Below are positions 44,826 through 53,313 of a stretch of 64,000 bases of DNA, piece by piece. The notes under the pieces were generated by a model. That model worked only from the letters and a program-made list of their open reading frames with translations, did not search any database and had not been told where the DNA came from. The stretch covers positions 4,349,001 through 4,413,000 of the forward strand of contig NZ_CP059164.1 in NCBI RefSeq assembly GCF_013466985.1. Reading direction: 5' to 3'. Position 1 is the stretch's first letter; every line of letters starts with the position of its first letter. The stretch is from Nocardioides ungokensis (GTDB lineage Bacteria > Actinomycetota > Actinomycetes > Propionibacteriales > Nocardioidaceae). Both the position numbers and the translations under genes were made by a program.

Positions 44826-45464
44826 ATGAAGATCCGATTCACCGCGACCGCCCTGGCGACCGTCCTGGCCGCGGGCACGGCTGCCGCCGCCCCGGCGAAC
44901 GCGAGCCCGGCCCCGGAGCGCAGTGCGGGCACCAGGAGCCTCGCCACAGTGCTGGCCGCTGACGGCACGAGGTTCGACCACAACTGGAGGGACTTCGACA
45001 TCGTGGAGAAGGCCGTGCTGACCGTGCTCGACGCCAAGCCGGACAGCCCGGTCGGGGTGCTGACCAAGGGCAGGAAGCGGGTCACGGCGTTCATCCCGAC
45101 CGACGCGGCCTTCCGCCGGCTGGTCACTGACCTGACCGGCCACACGCCGCAGACCGAGAGGGCGACGTTCAAGGCCGTCGCGTCCGTCGCGGACGTCGAC
45201 ACCCTCGAGGCGATCCTGCTCTACCACGTGGTGCCGGGCGCGACGATCACCTCCGCCCAGGCGGCCAAGGCCGACGGCGCCAAACTGAAGACCGCCCAGG
45301 GTGGCGTCATCAAGGTCAACGTGACGAAGAACGGGATCCGACTCATCGACCGAGACCCCGACGCCCCCAACGCGCGCGTGCTCCCGCGGGCGCTCGACAT
45401 CAACAAGGGCAACCGGCAGATCGCCCACGGCATCAGCCAGGTGCTCCGGCCAGCCAATCTCTGA
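44826..45464 (+). CDS. Secreted fasciclin-domain protein
   Basis: A 212-aa exported protein with signal peptide (MKIRFTATALATVLAAGTAA, cleavage near ANASPA) and one FAS1 domain. The segments RVTAFIPTDAAFRRLVTDL, EAILLYHVVPGATITSAQA and the final NRQIAHGISQVLRP are the H1, YH-box and H2-like parts of fasciclin. FAS1 domains mediate adhesion in cell-surface proteins. ATG 44826 follows GAGGAG. No sortase signal or lipobox is seen, so it is probably released or loosely wall-bound. Confidence 0.88.
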   Translation: MKIRFTATALATVLAAGTAAAAPANASPAPERSAGTRSLATVLAADGTRFDHNWRDFDIVEKAVLTVLDAKPDSPVGVLTKGRKRVTAFIPTDAAFRRLVTDLTGHTPQTERATFKAVASVADVDTLEAILLYHVVPGATITSAQAAKADGAKLKTAQGGVIKVNVTKNGIRLIDRDPDAPNARVLPRALDINKGNRQIAHGISQVLRPANL

Positions 45465-45476
45465 CCGCCCACCGAC

Positions 45477-45520
45477 GCGGCCGCACCGCTCTCCCCTGTC
45501 ATCCGGAGCGGTGCGGTCGC
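45477..45520. terminator. Stem-loop between convergent fasciclin and CDF genes
   Basis: CCGCACCGCTC (45481-45491) pairs exactly with GAGCGGTGCGG (45506-45516), and a further GCG/CGC with one G-U extends the stem to about 15 bp. It lies 13 nt after the fasciclin stop and 15 nt before the end of the convergent CDF gene, so it could serve both. Confidence 0.7.
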
Positions 45521-45534
45521 CCTGGGTGCGGTCG

Positions 45535-46530
45535 TCAGGGAGTCAGCGACGCCTCGTCGGGGTGCGACAGCGTGAGCACCGCGTCCTCGATCAGCGCGTT
45601 GTCCTCGATCTCGCGCTCGACCTCGCGCAGCCGCACGGCCAGGTCGGGCTCCGCGTCGTCACCGCTGAGGTCCACGGCGGCGACCACGAAGACCCGGCTG
45701 GGTCCGACGTACTCCACGTGCAGGTAGCTGACCCGGTCGATCGCCGGGTGGTCGAGCATGCCCCGCAGCACCCGGGCGCGCAGCTCGGGGGACCCCGCGC
45801 CGATGAGGTACTGGATGTTGCGCCGCATCAGGTAGACCGCCACGAAGCCCAGCAGCACACCCACGGCCAGCGACCCGAGTGCGTCCCAGTAGGCCTGGCC
45901 GGTGAGCTGGTGCAGGCCGATCCCGGTGCCGGCCAGGACCAGGCCGATCAGCGCGGCGAAGTCCTCGAAGAAGACCGCCCGCAGGGTGGGGTTCGAGGTG
46001 CTGTCGATGAACTTCATCGGGTGCATCCCCCACCGCTGGGAGGCGCCGTGAACCTGTCGCGAGGCCTGGAAGAACGAGCTGCCCTCCAGCAGGAACGCGA
46101 TGCCGAGGATGACGTAGTTGATGGTGAAGCTGGCCGACGTCGGCTCGGCGACGAGCTCGGTGATGCCGTGCCAGATCGACACCACCGCGCCGGCGGAGAA
46201 CAGGCCGAACGCCGCCACCAGCGACCAGATGTACGTCGCGCGGCCGTAGCCGCGGGGGTGGCTCTCGTCGCGAGGCTTCTTGCCCTGCTTCTCGGCGATG
46301 AGCAGGAAGATCTCGTTGCCGGTGTCGGCCCACGAGTGCGCCGACTCGGCCATCATCGAGGCCGACCCGGTGACGAGCCCCGCGAACGTCTTGGCCGCCG
46401 CGAGCAGCCCGTTGGCGATCAGGGCAACGATCACGGTGAACGTCGACTCGCCGCCCTTCGACTGGTCGTCGGGGATCTCGACCGAGACGGGGGTGCCATC
46501 GCCGGGCTTCTCGGCGCTCTGAGTGCTCAC
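45535..46530 (-). CDS. Cation diffusion facilitator transporter
   Basis: A 331-aa CDF-family metal exporter with six predicted helices and a cytosolic C-terminal domain. Helix 2 carries SMMAESAHSWADTGNEIFLL (the H-x-x-x-D site) and helix 5 VFFEDFAALIGLVLA (E-x-x-x-D). The C-terminal domain (YLHVEYVGPSRVFVVAAVDL) is the ferredoxin-like dimer domain. The usual substrates are Zn, Fe or Mn; an E in place of H in helix 5 suggests it is not a plain zinc exporter (inference). The ATG at 46530 faces the SGNH lipoprotein gene. Confidence 0.88.
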   Translation of the reverse strand: MSTQSAEKPGDGTPVSVEIPDDQSKGGESTFTVIVALIANGLLAAAKTFAGLVTGSASMMAESAHSWADTGNEIFLLIAEKQGKKPRDESHPRGYGRATYIWSLVAAFGLFSAGAVVSIWHGITELVAEPTSASFTINYVILGIAFLLEGSSFFQASRQVHGASQRWGMHPMKFIDSTSNPTLRAVFFEDFAALIGLVLAGTGIGLHQLTGQAYWDALGSLAVGVLLGFVAVYLMRRNIQYLIGAGSPELRARVLRGMLDHPAIDRVSYLHVEYVGPSRVFVVAAVDLSGDDAEPDLAVRLREVEREIEDNALIEDAVLTLSHPDEASLTP

Positions 46531-46625
46531 CCTCCAGTCCTACCCGGGTGCCGGGCAGTTCACGCGTCGACGCGGTCACCGATCGTTGGGAGCACGCCCG
46601 TACCGTCTCACCGCAGGAGGTACGC

Positions 46626-47573
46626 ATGACCCGCTCGTCCCGTCCGACCCGCGCGACCCGGTGGGCGCTGCCGCTCGCGGTGGCCCTCGCCCTGGCGGTG
46701 GTCGCGTCCGGCTGCTCCCAGGGCAGCTCCGGCGCCGACGCGGGCCCCCCGCAGCCCTCCGCGTCCTCACCGACGGCGGGCGACCCGACGCCGTCCAGCA
46801 AGTACGGCACCTACGTCGCACTGGGCGACTCCTACACGGCCGCACCGCTGGTGCCGGCCACCGACACCTCCAACGGGTGCCTGCGCTCCACGGGCAACTA
46901 CCCCTCGCTGGTCGCGAAGGGGCTGCCGGGCACCCAGCTGATCGACGTCAGCTGCAGCGGGGCCGACAGCAGCTCGATGGTCGGCGTGCAGGAGACGGGC
47001 TCGCAGGCCCAGCAGCCGCAGTTCAACGCGCTCACCAAGAGCACCGACCTGGTCACGGTCGGCATCGGGGGCAACGACTTCGGCCTCTTCGGCACCCTGA
47101 TCGGCACCTGCGCCAGGCTGCGGGACTCCGACCCGACGGGCTCGCCCTGCGAGGCGCAGCTCAGCTCGGGCGGGAGCGACCAGCTGACGCGCGAGCTGCG
47201 GCAGATCAGGGGTCACGTCGCGGCCATCGTCGCCGGCATCCGGGACCGGGCGCCCCACGCCCGGGTGGTGGTCGTCGGCTATCCCCAGATCGTGCCGGCG
47301 CACGGCACCTGCCCCGACCTGCTCCCGCTGGCGACCGGCGACTACGCCTACGCGCACCGGATCAACCAGGGGCTCTCCGACGCGGTCAGGCTGGGGGCGC
47401 GCAAGGCCGACGACTACATCGACGTCCTGAAGGCCAGCGCCGGCCACGACATCTGCTCCAAGGACCCGTGGATCAACGGCCAGGCGACCGACCCGGCCCG
47501 GGCCCTGGCCTTCCACCCCTTCGCCGCCGAGCAGAAGGCCGTGGCCCGGCTGGTGCTGGCTGCCGTCTCCTAG
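46626..47573 (+). CDS. SGNH/GDSL-family lipoprotein hydrolase
   Basis: A 315-aa exported esterase. The lipoprotein signal (LPLAVALALAVVASGCSQG) has the lipobox ASGC. The catalytic blocks are YVALGDSYTAAP (Ser), GIGGNDFGLFG (Gly/Asn) and DPARALAFHPFAAEQ (Asp/His, though the Asp is placed some residues earlier than usual). Extra Cys pairs suggest disulfides, as in Streptomyces secreted lipases. ATG 46626 has CAGGAGG upstream. It ends overlapping the convergent MFS gene by 4 nt. Confidence 0.9.
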   Translation: MTRSSRPTRATRWALPLAVALALAVVASGCSQGSSGADAGPPQPSASSPTAGDPTPSSKYGTYVALGDSYTAAPLVPATDTSNGCLRSTGNYPSLVAKGLPGTQLIDVSCSGADSSSMVGVQETGSQAQQPQFNALTKSTDLVTVGIGGNDFGLFGTLIGTCARLRDSDPTGSPCEAQLSSGGSDQLTRELRQIRGHVAAIVAGIRDRAPHARVVVVGYPQIVPAHGTCPDLLPLATGDYAYAHRINQGLSDAVRLGARKADDYIDVLKASAGHDICSKDPWINGQATDPARALAFHPFAAEQKAVARLVLAAVS

Positions 47574-48757
47574 GCCGCCACCGGCTCCTCGTCGGGCATC
47601 GCGGGAGCTGGCGCGTGGGCGGCCGCGCGCTCGGCGACCACCAGCACGACGAGCGCCGCGAGCGCGAGGGACGACCCCACCCACAGCGGGGAGGTGAAGC
47701 CGAGACCGGCGGTGATCGTGAGCCCGCCGAGCCAGGCACCGAGCGCGTTGCCGACGTTGAACGCCGCGATGTTGGCCCCGCTCGCGAGCGTCGGCGCCGC
47801 CCCGGCGTACGTCATGATCCGCATCTGCAGGCCGGGGACGGTGGCGAAGCCGAAGGCGCCCATCAGCACCAGCGCGACGACGGTCGCCACCTGCGACCCG
47901 GCGGTCAGCGCGAAGAGCGCCATCACGACGGCCAGCCCGCCCATCACGACGAGGAGGGTGCGGGGGACGTCGACGTTGGCGGCTCGGCCGCCGAGCAGGT
48001 TGCCGACGAAGAGGCCGCCGCCGAAGAGCACCAGCAGCCACGGGACCGCACCGGAGGCGAAGCCGCTGACCTCGGTGAGCGTGTAGGCGATGTAGGTGAA
48101 GGCACCGAACATGCCGCCGAAGCCGAGCACGGTGATCGCCAGCGACAGCCAGACCTGGGGGTGCCGGAAGGCGACGAGCTCGTGACGCAGGCTGCCCTGG
48201 CCCTCGTCGGGCCGGCCGCCCGGCACGAGCACGGCGATGGCGGCGAAGGCGGCGATGCCGATGGCCGTGATGGCCCAGAAGGTCGAGCGCCAGCCCAGCT
48301 GCTGGCCGAGCAGGGTGCCGAGCGGGACCCCCAGCACGTTGGCGATCGTGAGGCCACCGAACATCAGGGCGATGGCACCGGCCTTCTTGGCCGGCTCCAC
48401 CAGGCCGGCCGCGACGACCGACCCGATCCCGAAGAACGCGCCGTGGCAGAGCGCGGCGACGATGCGGCCGGTGAGCATCACGGCGTACGACGGGGCGAGG
48501 GCGGAGAGCAGGTTGCCGACGACGAAGAGCACCATCAGTCCGAGCAGCACCTGCTTGCGCGGGAGGCGGGTCACGCCGGCGGTCAGGCCGACCGCACCGA
48601 CCGCCACGCTCAGGGCGTAGCCCGAGATCAGCCAGCCGGCGGTGGCCTCCGAGACCGTGAAGTCGGCCGCGACCTCGGGCAGCAGCCCGGCGATGACGAA
48701 CTCCGTCAGGCCGATGCCGAACCCACCGACGGCGAGGGCGAGCAGTCCGGGTTTCAT
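47570..48757 (-). CDS. MFS transporter (AraJ/Cmr-like drug or sugar exporter)
   Basis: A 395-aa, 12-helix major-facilitator protein. MKPGLLALAVGGFGIGLTEFVIAGLLPEVA is the typical start of the AraJ/chloramphenicol-exporter group (in parts: GLTEFVIAGLLPEVA). GRIVAALCHGAFFGIGSVVA is the motif B/C-like segment. ATG 48757 follows GGAGG; the frame is open to 48802 but upstream residues overlap the operator. The divergent MarR gene and the TTGCA repeats between them point to MarR-controlled export. Confidence 0.88.
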   Translation of the reverse strand: MKPGLLALAVGGFGIGLTEFVIAGLLPEVAADFTVSEATAGWLISGYALSVAVGAVGLTAGVTRLPRKQVLLGLMVLFVVGNLLSALAPSYAVMLTGRIVAALCHGAFFGIGSVVAAGLVEPAKKAGAIALMFGGLTIANVLGVPLGTLLGQQLGWRSTFWAITAIGIAAFAAIAVLVPGGRPDEGQGSLRHELVAFRHPQVWLSLAITVLGFGGMFGAFTYIAYTLTEVSGFASGAVPWLLVLFGGGLFVGNLLGGRAANVDVPRTLLVVMGGLAVVMALFALTAGSQVATVVALVLMGAFGFATVPGLQMRIMTYAGAAPTLASGANIAAFNVGNALGAWLGGLTITAGLGFTSPLWVGSSLALAALVVLVVAERAAAHAPAPAMPDEEPVAA

Positions 48758-48790
48758 GGTTGACCTCCATCTCGTGCGCGGGGCGTTATC

Positions 48791-48850
48791 CCGCGTGTGC
48801 AAGTTTCTCGTTCGACGTTAGTTGCACACGCGGTCTATTGCAAACGCTGG
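48791..48850. promoter_or_regulatory. MarR-type operator between MFS and MarR genes
   Basis: CCGCGTGTGCAA (48791-48802) is the exact reverse complement of TTGCACACGCGG (48822-48833). A third, related copy TTGCAAACGC follows at 48838-48847, 16 bp further on. Three half-sites in the 130-bp divergent region suit autoregulation plus control of the pump. Confidence 0.7.
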
Positions 48851-48890
48851 TAGAGTGAAGGGTGACACCACGGCACGCGGGAGGCGAGAG

Positions 48891-49325
48891 ATGGGAATCA
48901 GCGACGAGGCCGTCGAGGTCCGCGCCCAGGGATGGCGTCGCCTGGCCGCCCTGCACCAGCTCATCGAGAGCCGCCTGGAGAAGGCGCTGCAGGCCGAGCA
49001 CGGGCTGTCGGTCGTGGAGTTCACGGTCATGGACGCCCTGTCCCGCCAGGACGGCTGGCACATGCGGATGGCCCAGCTCGGCCGCGCTGCCGGGCTCTCC
49101 CCCAGCGCGTCGACCCGGCTGGTCAACCGCCTCGAGGACCGCGGCCTGCTGACCCGGATCCTCTGCGCCGACGACCGGCGCGGCATCTACACCGAGCTCA
49201 CCGCCACCGGCCGCAAGCAGCTCGACCTGGCCCGACCCGCCCACGACGAGGCGCTGGAGGCAGCGCTGACCGAGGCGGAGAGCACCCCCGAGCTGGCCGA
49301 CCTGGTCAAGGCGGTCACGGGCTAG
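48891..49325 (+). CDS. MarR-family transcriptional regulator
   Basis: A 144-aa MarR protein with winged-helix DNA-binding domain (VMDALSRQDGWHMRMAQLGRAAGLSPSAS, in parts: MAQLGRAAGLSPSASTRLV). The wing is RLEDRGLLTRILCADDRRGIYTELT, with the conserved DRR. It probably represses the divergent MFS pump gene and itself until a ligand binds. ATG 48891 follows GGGAGG. The frame is open back to 48822, but that part overlaps the operator. Confidence 0.9.
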   Translation: MGISDEAVEVRAQGWRRLAALHQLIESRLEKALQAEHGLSVVEFTVMDALSRQDGWHMRMAQLGRAAGLSPSASTRLVNRLEDRGLLTRILCADDRRGIYTELTATGRKQLDLARPAHDEALEAALTEAESTPELADLVKAVTG

Positions 49326-49595
49326 CACGGCTGCGACCCGGCCCTCCCGCGTTCCGACACAGCGCCGGGTCTCCCTCCTGACGCGCTGGGCGTTAGTATG
49401 GGAGAAGCACCGACCCTGGCCCTGTCGTCCGTCGGACGGCATCGCGTCGATCTCTCGCAGATCCGTGGGGTCGGGTCGCCTCGCGGAGTGGCCACCCGGC
49501 TCGCTCCGCTCGATGTCCCGTCGTACTGCGGGACGGTGTGCGGATGGCGCCAGCCACACCGCGCTGAGCGTGCCCGGCACGCCAGAGGAGGAGTC

Positions 49596-51737
49596 TTGGC
49601 TCGACGAGGCCAGCGCCAGCAGAGCGTTCGCCGTCCCGCCCAGCGCAACCAGCGCCGCGGTCGCGATCTCGACAACGAGGGCATCATCCCGGTGCTCGCA
49701 CGCGCCGTGCGCGAGGTCGAGAACGCCGTCCAGCGCGGTCAGGTGATGGCGTCGGTGCGGACGAAGTTCCAGGTCATCGCGCTGCTCGTGCGCGAGGAGC
49801 GCGCCCGGGTGAAGGCGGACACGACCAACACCGAGGCCCACCGGGCCGAGCAGCTCAAGCGGCTCGACGGGATCGCCACGATCCTGGCGAAGACCGCGGC
49901 CCGCGACACCACGCTGCTCGTGCTGCTCGCCGAGGACGCCGTCGTCTCCGAGTCGGCCCGGACCCTCAAGCGCGAGATGCTCGCCGCCGGCGGCGTCGAG
50001 GCGCCGGTCGAGGAGGCCGCCCCCGCCGAGCCGGTGACCACCTCCGCCGCGCCCGAGCGCCGCGTGGTCCCGCAGTCCGTGGTCTCGCGCCAGCTCGCGA
50101 ACCCCTTCCTCGTCCCCGACTTCTCCGCTGCCCAGCAGACCAAGGTCCGCACGCACCGGCTGGCCGGCTGGGAGCTGCTCGGCCCGCTCTTCCGGTCCTT
50201 CGAGTACGCCGGCAACGGCGCCTCGTCCTGCATGCCCCTGCCCGACCCGACCTCGCTCAGCGCCCCGGGCGGCCTGGAGCTGATGCGGCACCAGGCGCAG
50301 GTCGTCGCCGCCGCGGCCGACGGGCAGCGGACCTTCCTGCTGGCCGACGAGCCCGGCCTGGGCAAGACCGCGCAGGCCCTGCTCGCCGCCGAGGCCGCGA
50401 ACGCCTACCCGCTGCTCGTGGTGGTGCCCAACGTCGTCAAGACCAACTGGGCCCGCGAGGCCGGGCTCTGGACGCCCAACCGGCCGGCCACCGTGATCCA
50501 CGGCAACGGCGACAACATCGACGGCTTCGCCGACATCGTGGTGGTCAACTACGAGGTGCTCGACCGGCACGTCGGCTGGCTCGGCGACCTCGGCTTCCGC
50601 GGCATGGTCGTGGACGAGGCGCACTTCATCAAGAACAAGTCCTCCCAGCGCTCCCAGAACGTCCTGCAGCTCTCCGAGCGCATCCGCTCCCGGATCGTGC
50701 GCCCGCTGCTGATGGCGCTGACCGGCACCCCGCTCATCAACGACATCGAGGACTTCCGCGCGATCTGGCAGTTCCTCGGCTGGATCGACGACAAGAAGCC
50801 GCTCACCGACCTGATGGTCGCCCTCGAGGAGACCGGCATGACGCCGGCCGACCCCGGTTTCTACCCCGCCGCCCGCAAGGCCGTGATCGACATGGGCATC
50901 GTCCGGCGCCGCAAGGTCGACGTGGCGGCGGACATCCCGGCCCGCCGAGTCGCGGACCTGCCCGTCGAGCTCGACGACGACCTCGGACGGTCGATCCGCG
51001 AGGCCGAGCGCGAGCTGGCCCGCCGCCTGGTGCACCGCTACGACACCGCGCTCGAGACCCGCACGTCCGGCGCGGTCGTCGAGGGCATCGACCACGAGCT
51101 CGTACGCCGGGTCGCCACCTGGGAGCGTGAGGACACGACGACCACGAAGTCGGAGGAGAACGTCTTCACGATGATGCGGCGCATCGGCCAGGCCAAGGCC
51201 GGCCTGGCCGCCGACTACGCCGCGCAGCTGGCGCGCAACGTCGGCAAGGTCGTCTTCTTCGCCAAGCACGTCGACGTCATGGACGTCGCCGAGGAGACCT
51301 TCGCCAAGCGGGGGATCAAGTACTCCTCGATCCGGGGCGACCAGACCCCGCGGGCCCGGCAGAAGAACATCGACGCCTTCGTCGAGGACCCCGAGGTCGA
51401 GATCGTCGTCTGCTCGCTGATGGCGGCGGGCGTCGGGCTCAACCTGCAGGTCGCCTCCAACCTGGTGCTGGCCGAGCTGTCGTGGACCGACGCGGAGCAG
51501 ACGCAGGCCATCGACCGCATCCACCGGATCGGCCAGGCGGAGCCCGTCACCGCGTGGCGGATCATCGCCGCGCAGACGATCGACACCCGCATCGCCGAGC
51601 TCATCGACAGCAAGGCCGGGCTCGCGGCCCGCGCGCTCGACGGGTCCGACGAGGAGGTCGCCTCCTCGGCCGACGTCCAGCTCGAGGCCCTGGTCTCGCT
51701 GCTCACCGACGCGCTCAACGAGCGCGAGGCCGCCTGA
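49596..51737 (+). CDS. SNF2-family DEAD/DEAH-box helicase
   Basis: A 713-aa Swi2/Snf2-type ATPase. The Walker A motif is LADEPGLGKTAQALL, motif Ia VVVPNVVKTNW, motif II VVDEAHFIKN (DEAH), motif III ALTGTPLIND, motif V VVCSLMAAGVGLNLQ and motif VI QAIDRIHRIGQ. The N-terminal 200 residues are basic, then helical, of unknown function. The start is TTG 49596, placed by AGGAGG just before it; an open frame back to 49398 is not protein-like. About 270 bp of non-coding leader precede it. It stands alone, with no recognisable defence or restriction partner. Confidence 0.85.
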   Translation: MARRGQRQQSVRRPAQRNQRRGRDLDNEGIIPVLARAVREVENAVQRGQVMASVRTKFQVIALLVREERARVKADTTNTEAHRAEQLKRLDGIATILAKTAARDTTLLVLLAEDAVVSESARTLKREMLAAGGVEAPVEEAAPAEPVTTSAAPERRVVPQSVVSRQLANPFLVPDFSAAQQTKVRTHRLAGWELLGPLFRSFEYAGNGASSCMPLPDPTSLSAPGGLELMRHQAQVVAAAADGQRTFLLADEPGLGKTAQALLAAEAANAYPLLVVVPNVVKTNWAREAGLWTPNRPATVIHGNGDNIDGFADIVVVNYEVLDRHVGWLGDLGFRGMVVDEAHFIKNKSSQRSQNVLQLSERIRSRIVRPLLMALTGTPLINDIEDFRAIWQFLGWIDDKKPLTDLMVALEETGMTPADPGFYPAARKAVIDMGIVRRRKVDVAADIPARRVADLPVELDDDLGRSIREAERELARRLVHRYDTALETRTSGAVVEGIDHELVRRVATWEREDTTTTKSEENVFTMMRRIGQAKAGLAADYAAQLARNVGKVVFFAKHVDVMDVAEETFAKRGIKYSSIRGDQTPRARQKNIDAFVEDPEVEIVVCSLMAAGVGLNLQVASNLVLAELSWTDAEQTQAIDRIHRIGQAEPVTAWRIIAAQTIDTRIAELIDSKAGLAARALDGSDEEVASSADVQLEALVSLLTDALNEREAA

Positions 51738-51738
51738 C

Positions 51739-53247
51739 CTACCGCACGTCGTGCACCGCGACGCCGCCCACGAAGGTGGTGGCGACGGGCATGGTGCGCA
51801 GCAGCTCGCCGGTGGCCGCCGTGCCCTCGCCGGCGGCCAGCGGATCGCGGTCGAGCAGGACCAGGTCGCCACGGGAGCCGGCACCGACCGTCGGCAGCCC
51901 GTCGACCGAGGCGGCCAGAGCCTCGCGCGCGGTGAGCGCCTGCTCGCCGTGCCAGGCCTCGCGGTCGTCGGCGCTGCGGTGCACGGCCGCGGCGATCGCC
52001 AGCCACGGGTCCAGCGCGGAGACCGGGGCGTCGGAGCCCATCGCGAGCTCCACACCGTCGTCGAGCATCCAGCGGAAGGCGAAGCAGCGCTCGGCGCGAT
52101 CCCCCCAGATCTTCTCCGTCAGGTCGCGGTCGTCGAGCAGGTGCGCGGGCTGGATGCTCGCCCGGATGCCGAGCTCGGCCATCCGGCGCACGTCGTCGCG
52201 GCCGACCATCTGCGCGTGCTCGATCGAGCCGCGGGCGCCGGTGTCGGCGTACGACGCGAGCGCCTCGGCCACCGCCGCGTCACCGATCGCGTGCGTGGCC
52301 ACCTCGAGGCCGGACCGGTGCGCCCGGGCCAGCAGCGTGCGCAGCTCGTCGCCGGAGAGGTTCGGCTGGCCGCAGGGGTACTCCAGGCGGTGCGCGTCGG
52401 CGTACGGCTGGCAGCACCAGGCCGTGCGGGTGTTCAGCGAGCCGTCGCTGATGATCTTCAGCGGGCCCATCGTGGCCCGGCCGTCGCAGCCGGGCAGGGT
52501 GTCGCCGGTGCGCAGGCCGGCGGCGATGACGTCCTCCAGGGTGTCGGCGTAGGTCGCCATCCGGATCCGCAGCAGGTCGGCGCCGGCGGCCCAGCGCTCG
52601 GCCCACTCGCGGGCCCCGCCGCTGAACTCGAAGTCCACGATGCCGACGACCCCCATCGAGGCCGCGTGGTCGAGGGTGCGGCGGTAGGCCTCCGGGGAGG
52701 TCCCGTCGTCACCGACCAGCGTCGAGAGCCGGGCGTACGCCGCGAACCACTCCCCCTCGCGGACGACCGAGTCGCGCACGGGCATCGCCAGGTGCATCAG
52801 CGCCGTGGTGTTGAGCCAGGCGTGGTGCCCGTCGCCGCTGATCAGCACGACCGGGGTGTCGCCGGAGACCGCGTCGAGCTCGGAGACCGTGACGTCGCGG
52901 TCCCACCCGCCGGAGCGGTGCCCCCACCCGATGACCGGGTGGTCGGGCCACTCGGCGATCCGCTCCGCGACGGCGCGGGTCGCGTCCTCCGGCGAGCGGG
53001 CGGCGGCGAGGTCGAGCCGCTGCGAGGCCAGCGTCCACTGGGCGAGGTGGACGTGCTGGTCCCACAGGCCCGGGATCAGCCAGCGGCCCTGGGCGTCGCT
53101 CTCCTCGACCCCGGCCGGGCGGTCCAGGGCTGCGCCGACGGCGGTCACCGTGCCCTGCTCGACGAGGACGTCGAGCGGGCGGTCGGGCGCGTCCTCACCC
53201 GGGCCGAGCGGGACGAGGCGGGCATTGCGGATCAGGTGGCTCGTCAC
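51739..53247 (-). CDS. Amidohydrolase (YtcJ-like)
   Basis: A 502-aa metal-dependent hydrolase of the amidohydrolase 3/YtcJ group. LIPGLWDQHVHLAQW holds the H-x-H site. Further blocks are LISGDGHHAWLNTTAL, GIVDFEFSGG, KIISDGSLNTRTAWC, VATHAIGDAAVAEAL, SIEHAQMV and AMGSDAPVSALDPW with the catalytic Asp. The ending GSRGDLVLLDRDPLA is typical. Substrate unknown. GTG 53247 is preferred because TAGCGT (53255-53260, minus strand) lies 7 nt upstream; GTG 53256 falls inside that element. It ends 1 bp from the convergent SNF2 gene. Confidence 0.88.
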   Translation of the reverse strand: MTSHLIRNARLVPLGPGEDAPDRPLDVLVEQGTVTAVGAALDRPAGVEESDAQGRWLIPGLWDQHVHLAQWTLASQRLDLAAARSPEDATRAVAERIAEWPDHPVIGWGHRSGGWDRDVTVSELDAVSGDTPVVLISGDGHHAWLNTTALMHLAMPVRDSVVREGEWFAAYARLSTLVGDDGTSPEAYRRTLDHAASMGVVGIVDFEFSGGAREWAERWAAGADLLRIRMATYADTLEDVIAAGLRTGDTLPGCDGRATMGPLKIISDGSLNTRTAWCCQPYADAHRLEYPCGQPNLSGDELRTLLARAHRSGLEVATHAIGDAAVAEALASYADTGARGSIEHAQMVGRDDVRRMAELGIRASIQPAHLLDDRDLTEKIWGDRAERCFAFRWMLDDGVELAMGSDAPVSALDPWLAIAAAVHRSADDREAWHGEQALTAREALAASVDGLPTVGAGSRGDLVLLDRDPLAAGEGTAATGELLRTMPVATTFVGGVAVHDVR

Positions 53248-53313
53248 CGTCCGCACGCTAACGCTGTGGCCGACCGCACTCGCACCGCGGGGTCGGCACC
53301 GGGCACGTCCGGC

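Noticed and set aside
42174..45464. A 1096-aa open frame ending in the fasciclin protein
   Set aside because: Only the last 212 residues are protein-like, starting with a signal peptide at an ATG with a good ribosome-binding site. The rest is antisense or out of frame to known genes.
49596..51737. SNF2 helicase as part of a DISARM-like or other defence island
   Set aside because: No methyltransferase, nuclease or DUF1998-type partner is nearby; the neighbours are a MarR gene and an amidohydrolase.
48786..52055. A 1089-aa open frame on the minus strand
   Set aside because: Antisense to the MarR and SNF2 genes, both with intact motifs.
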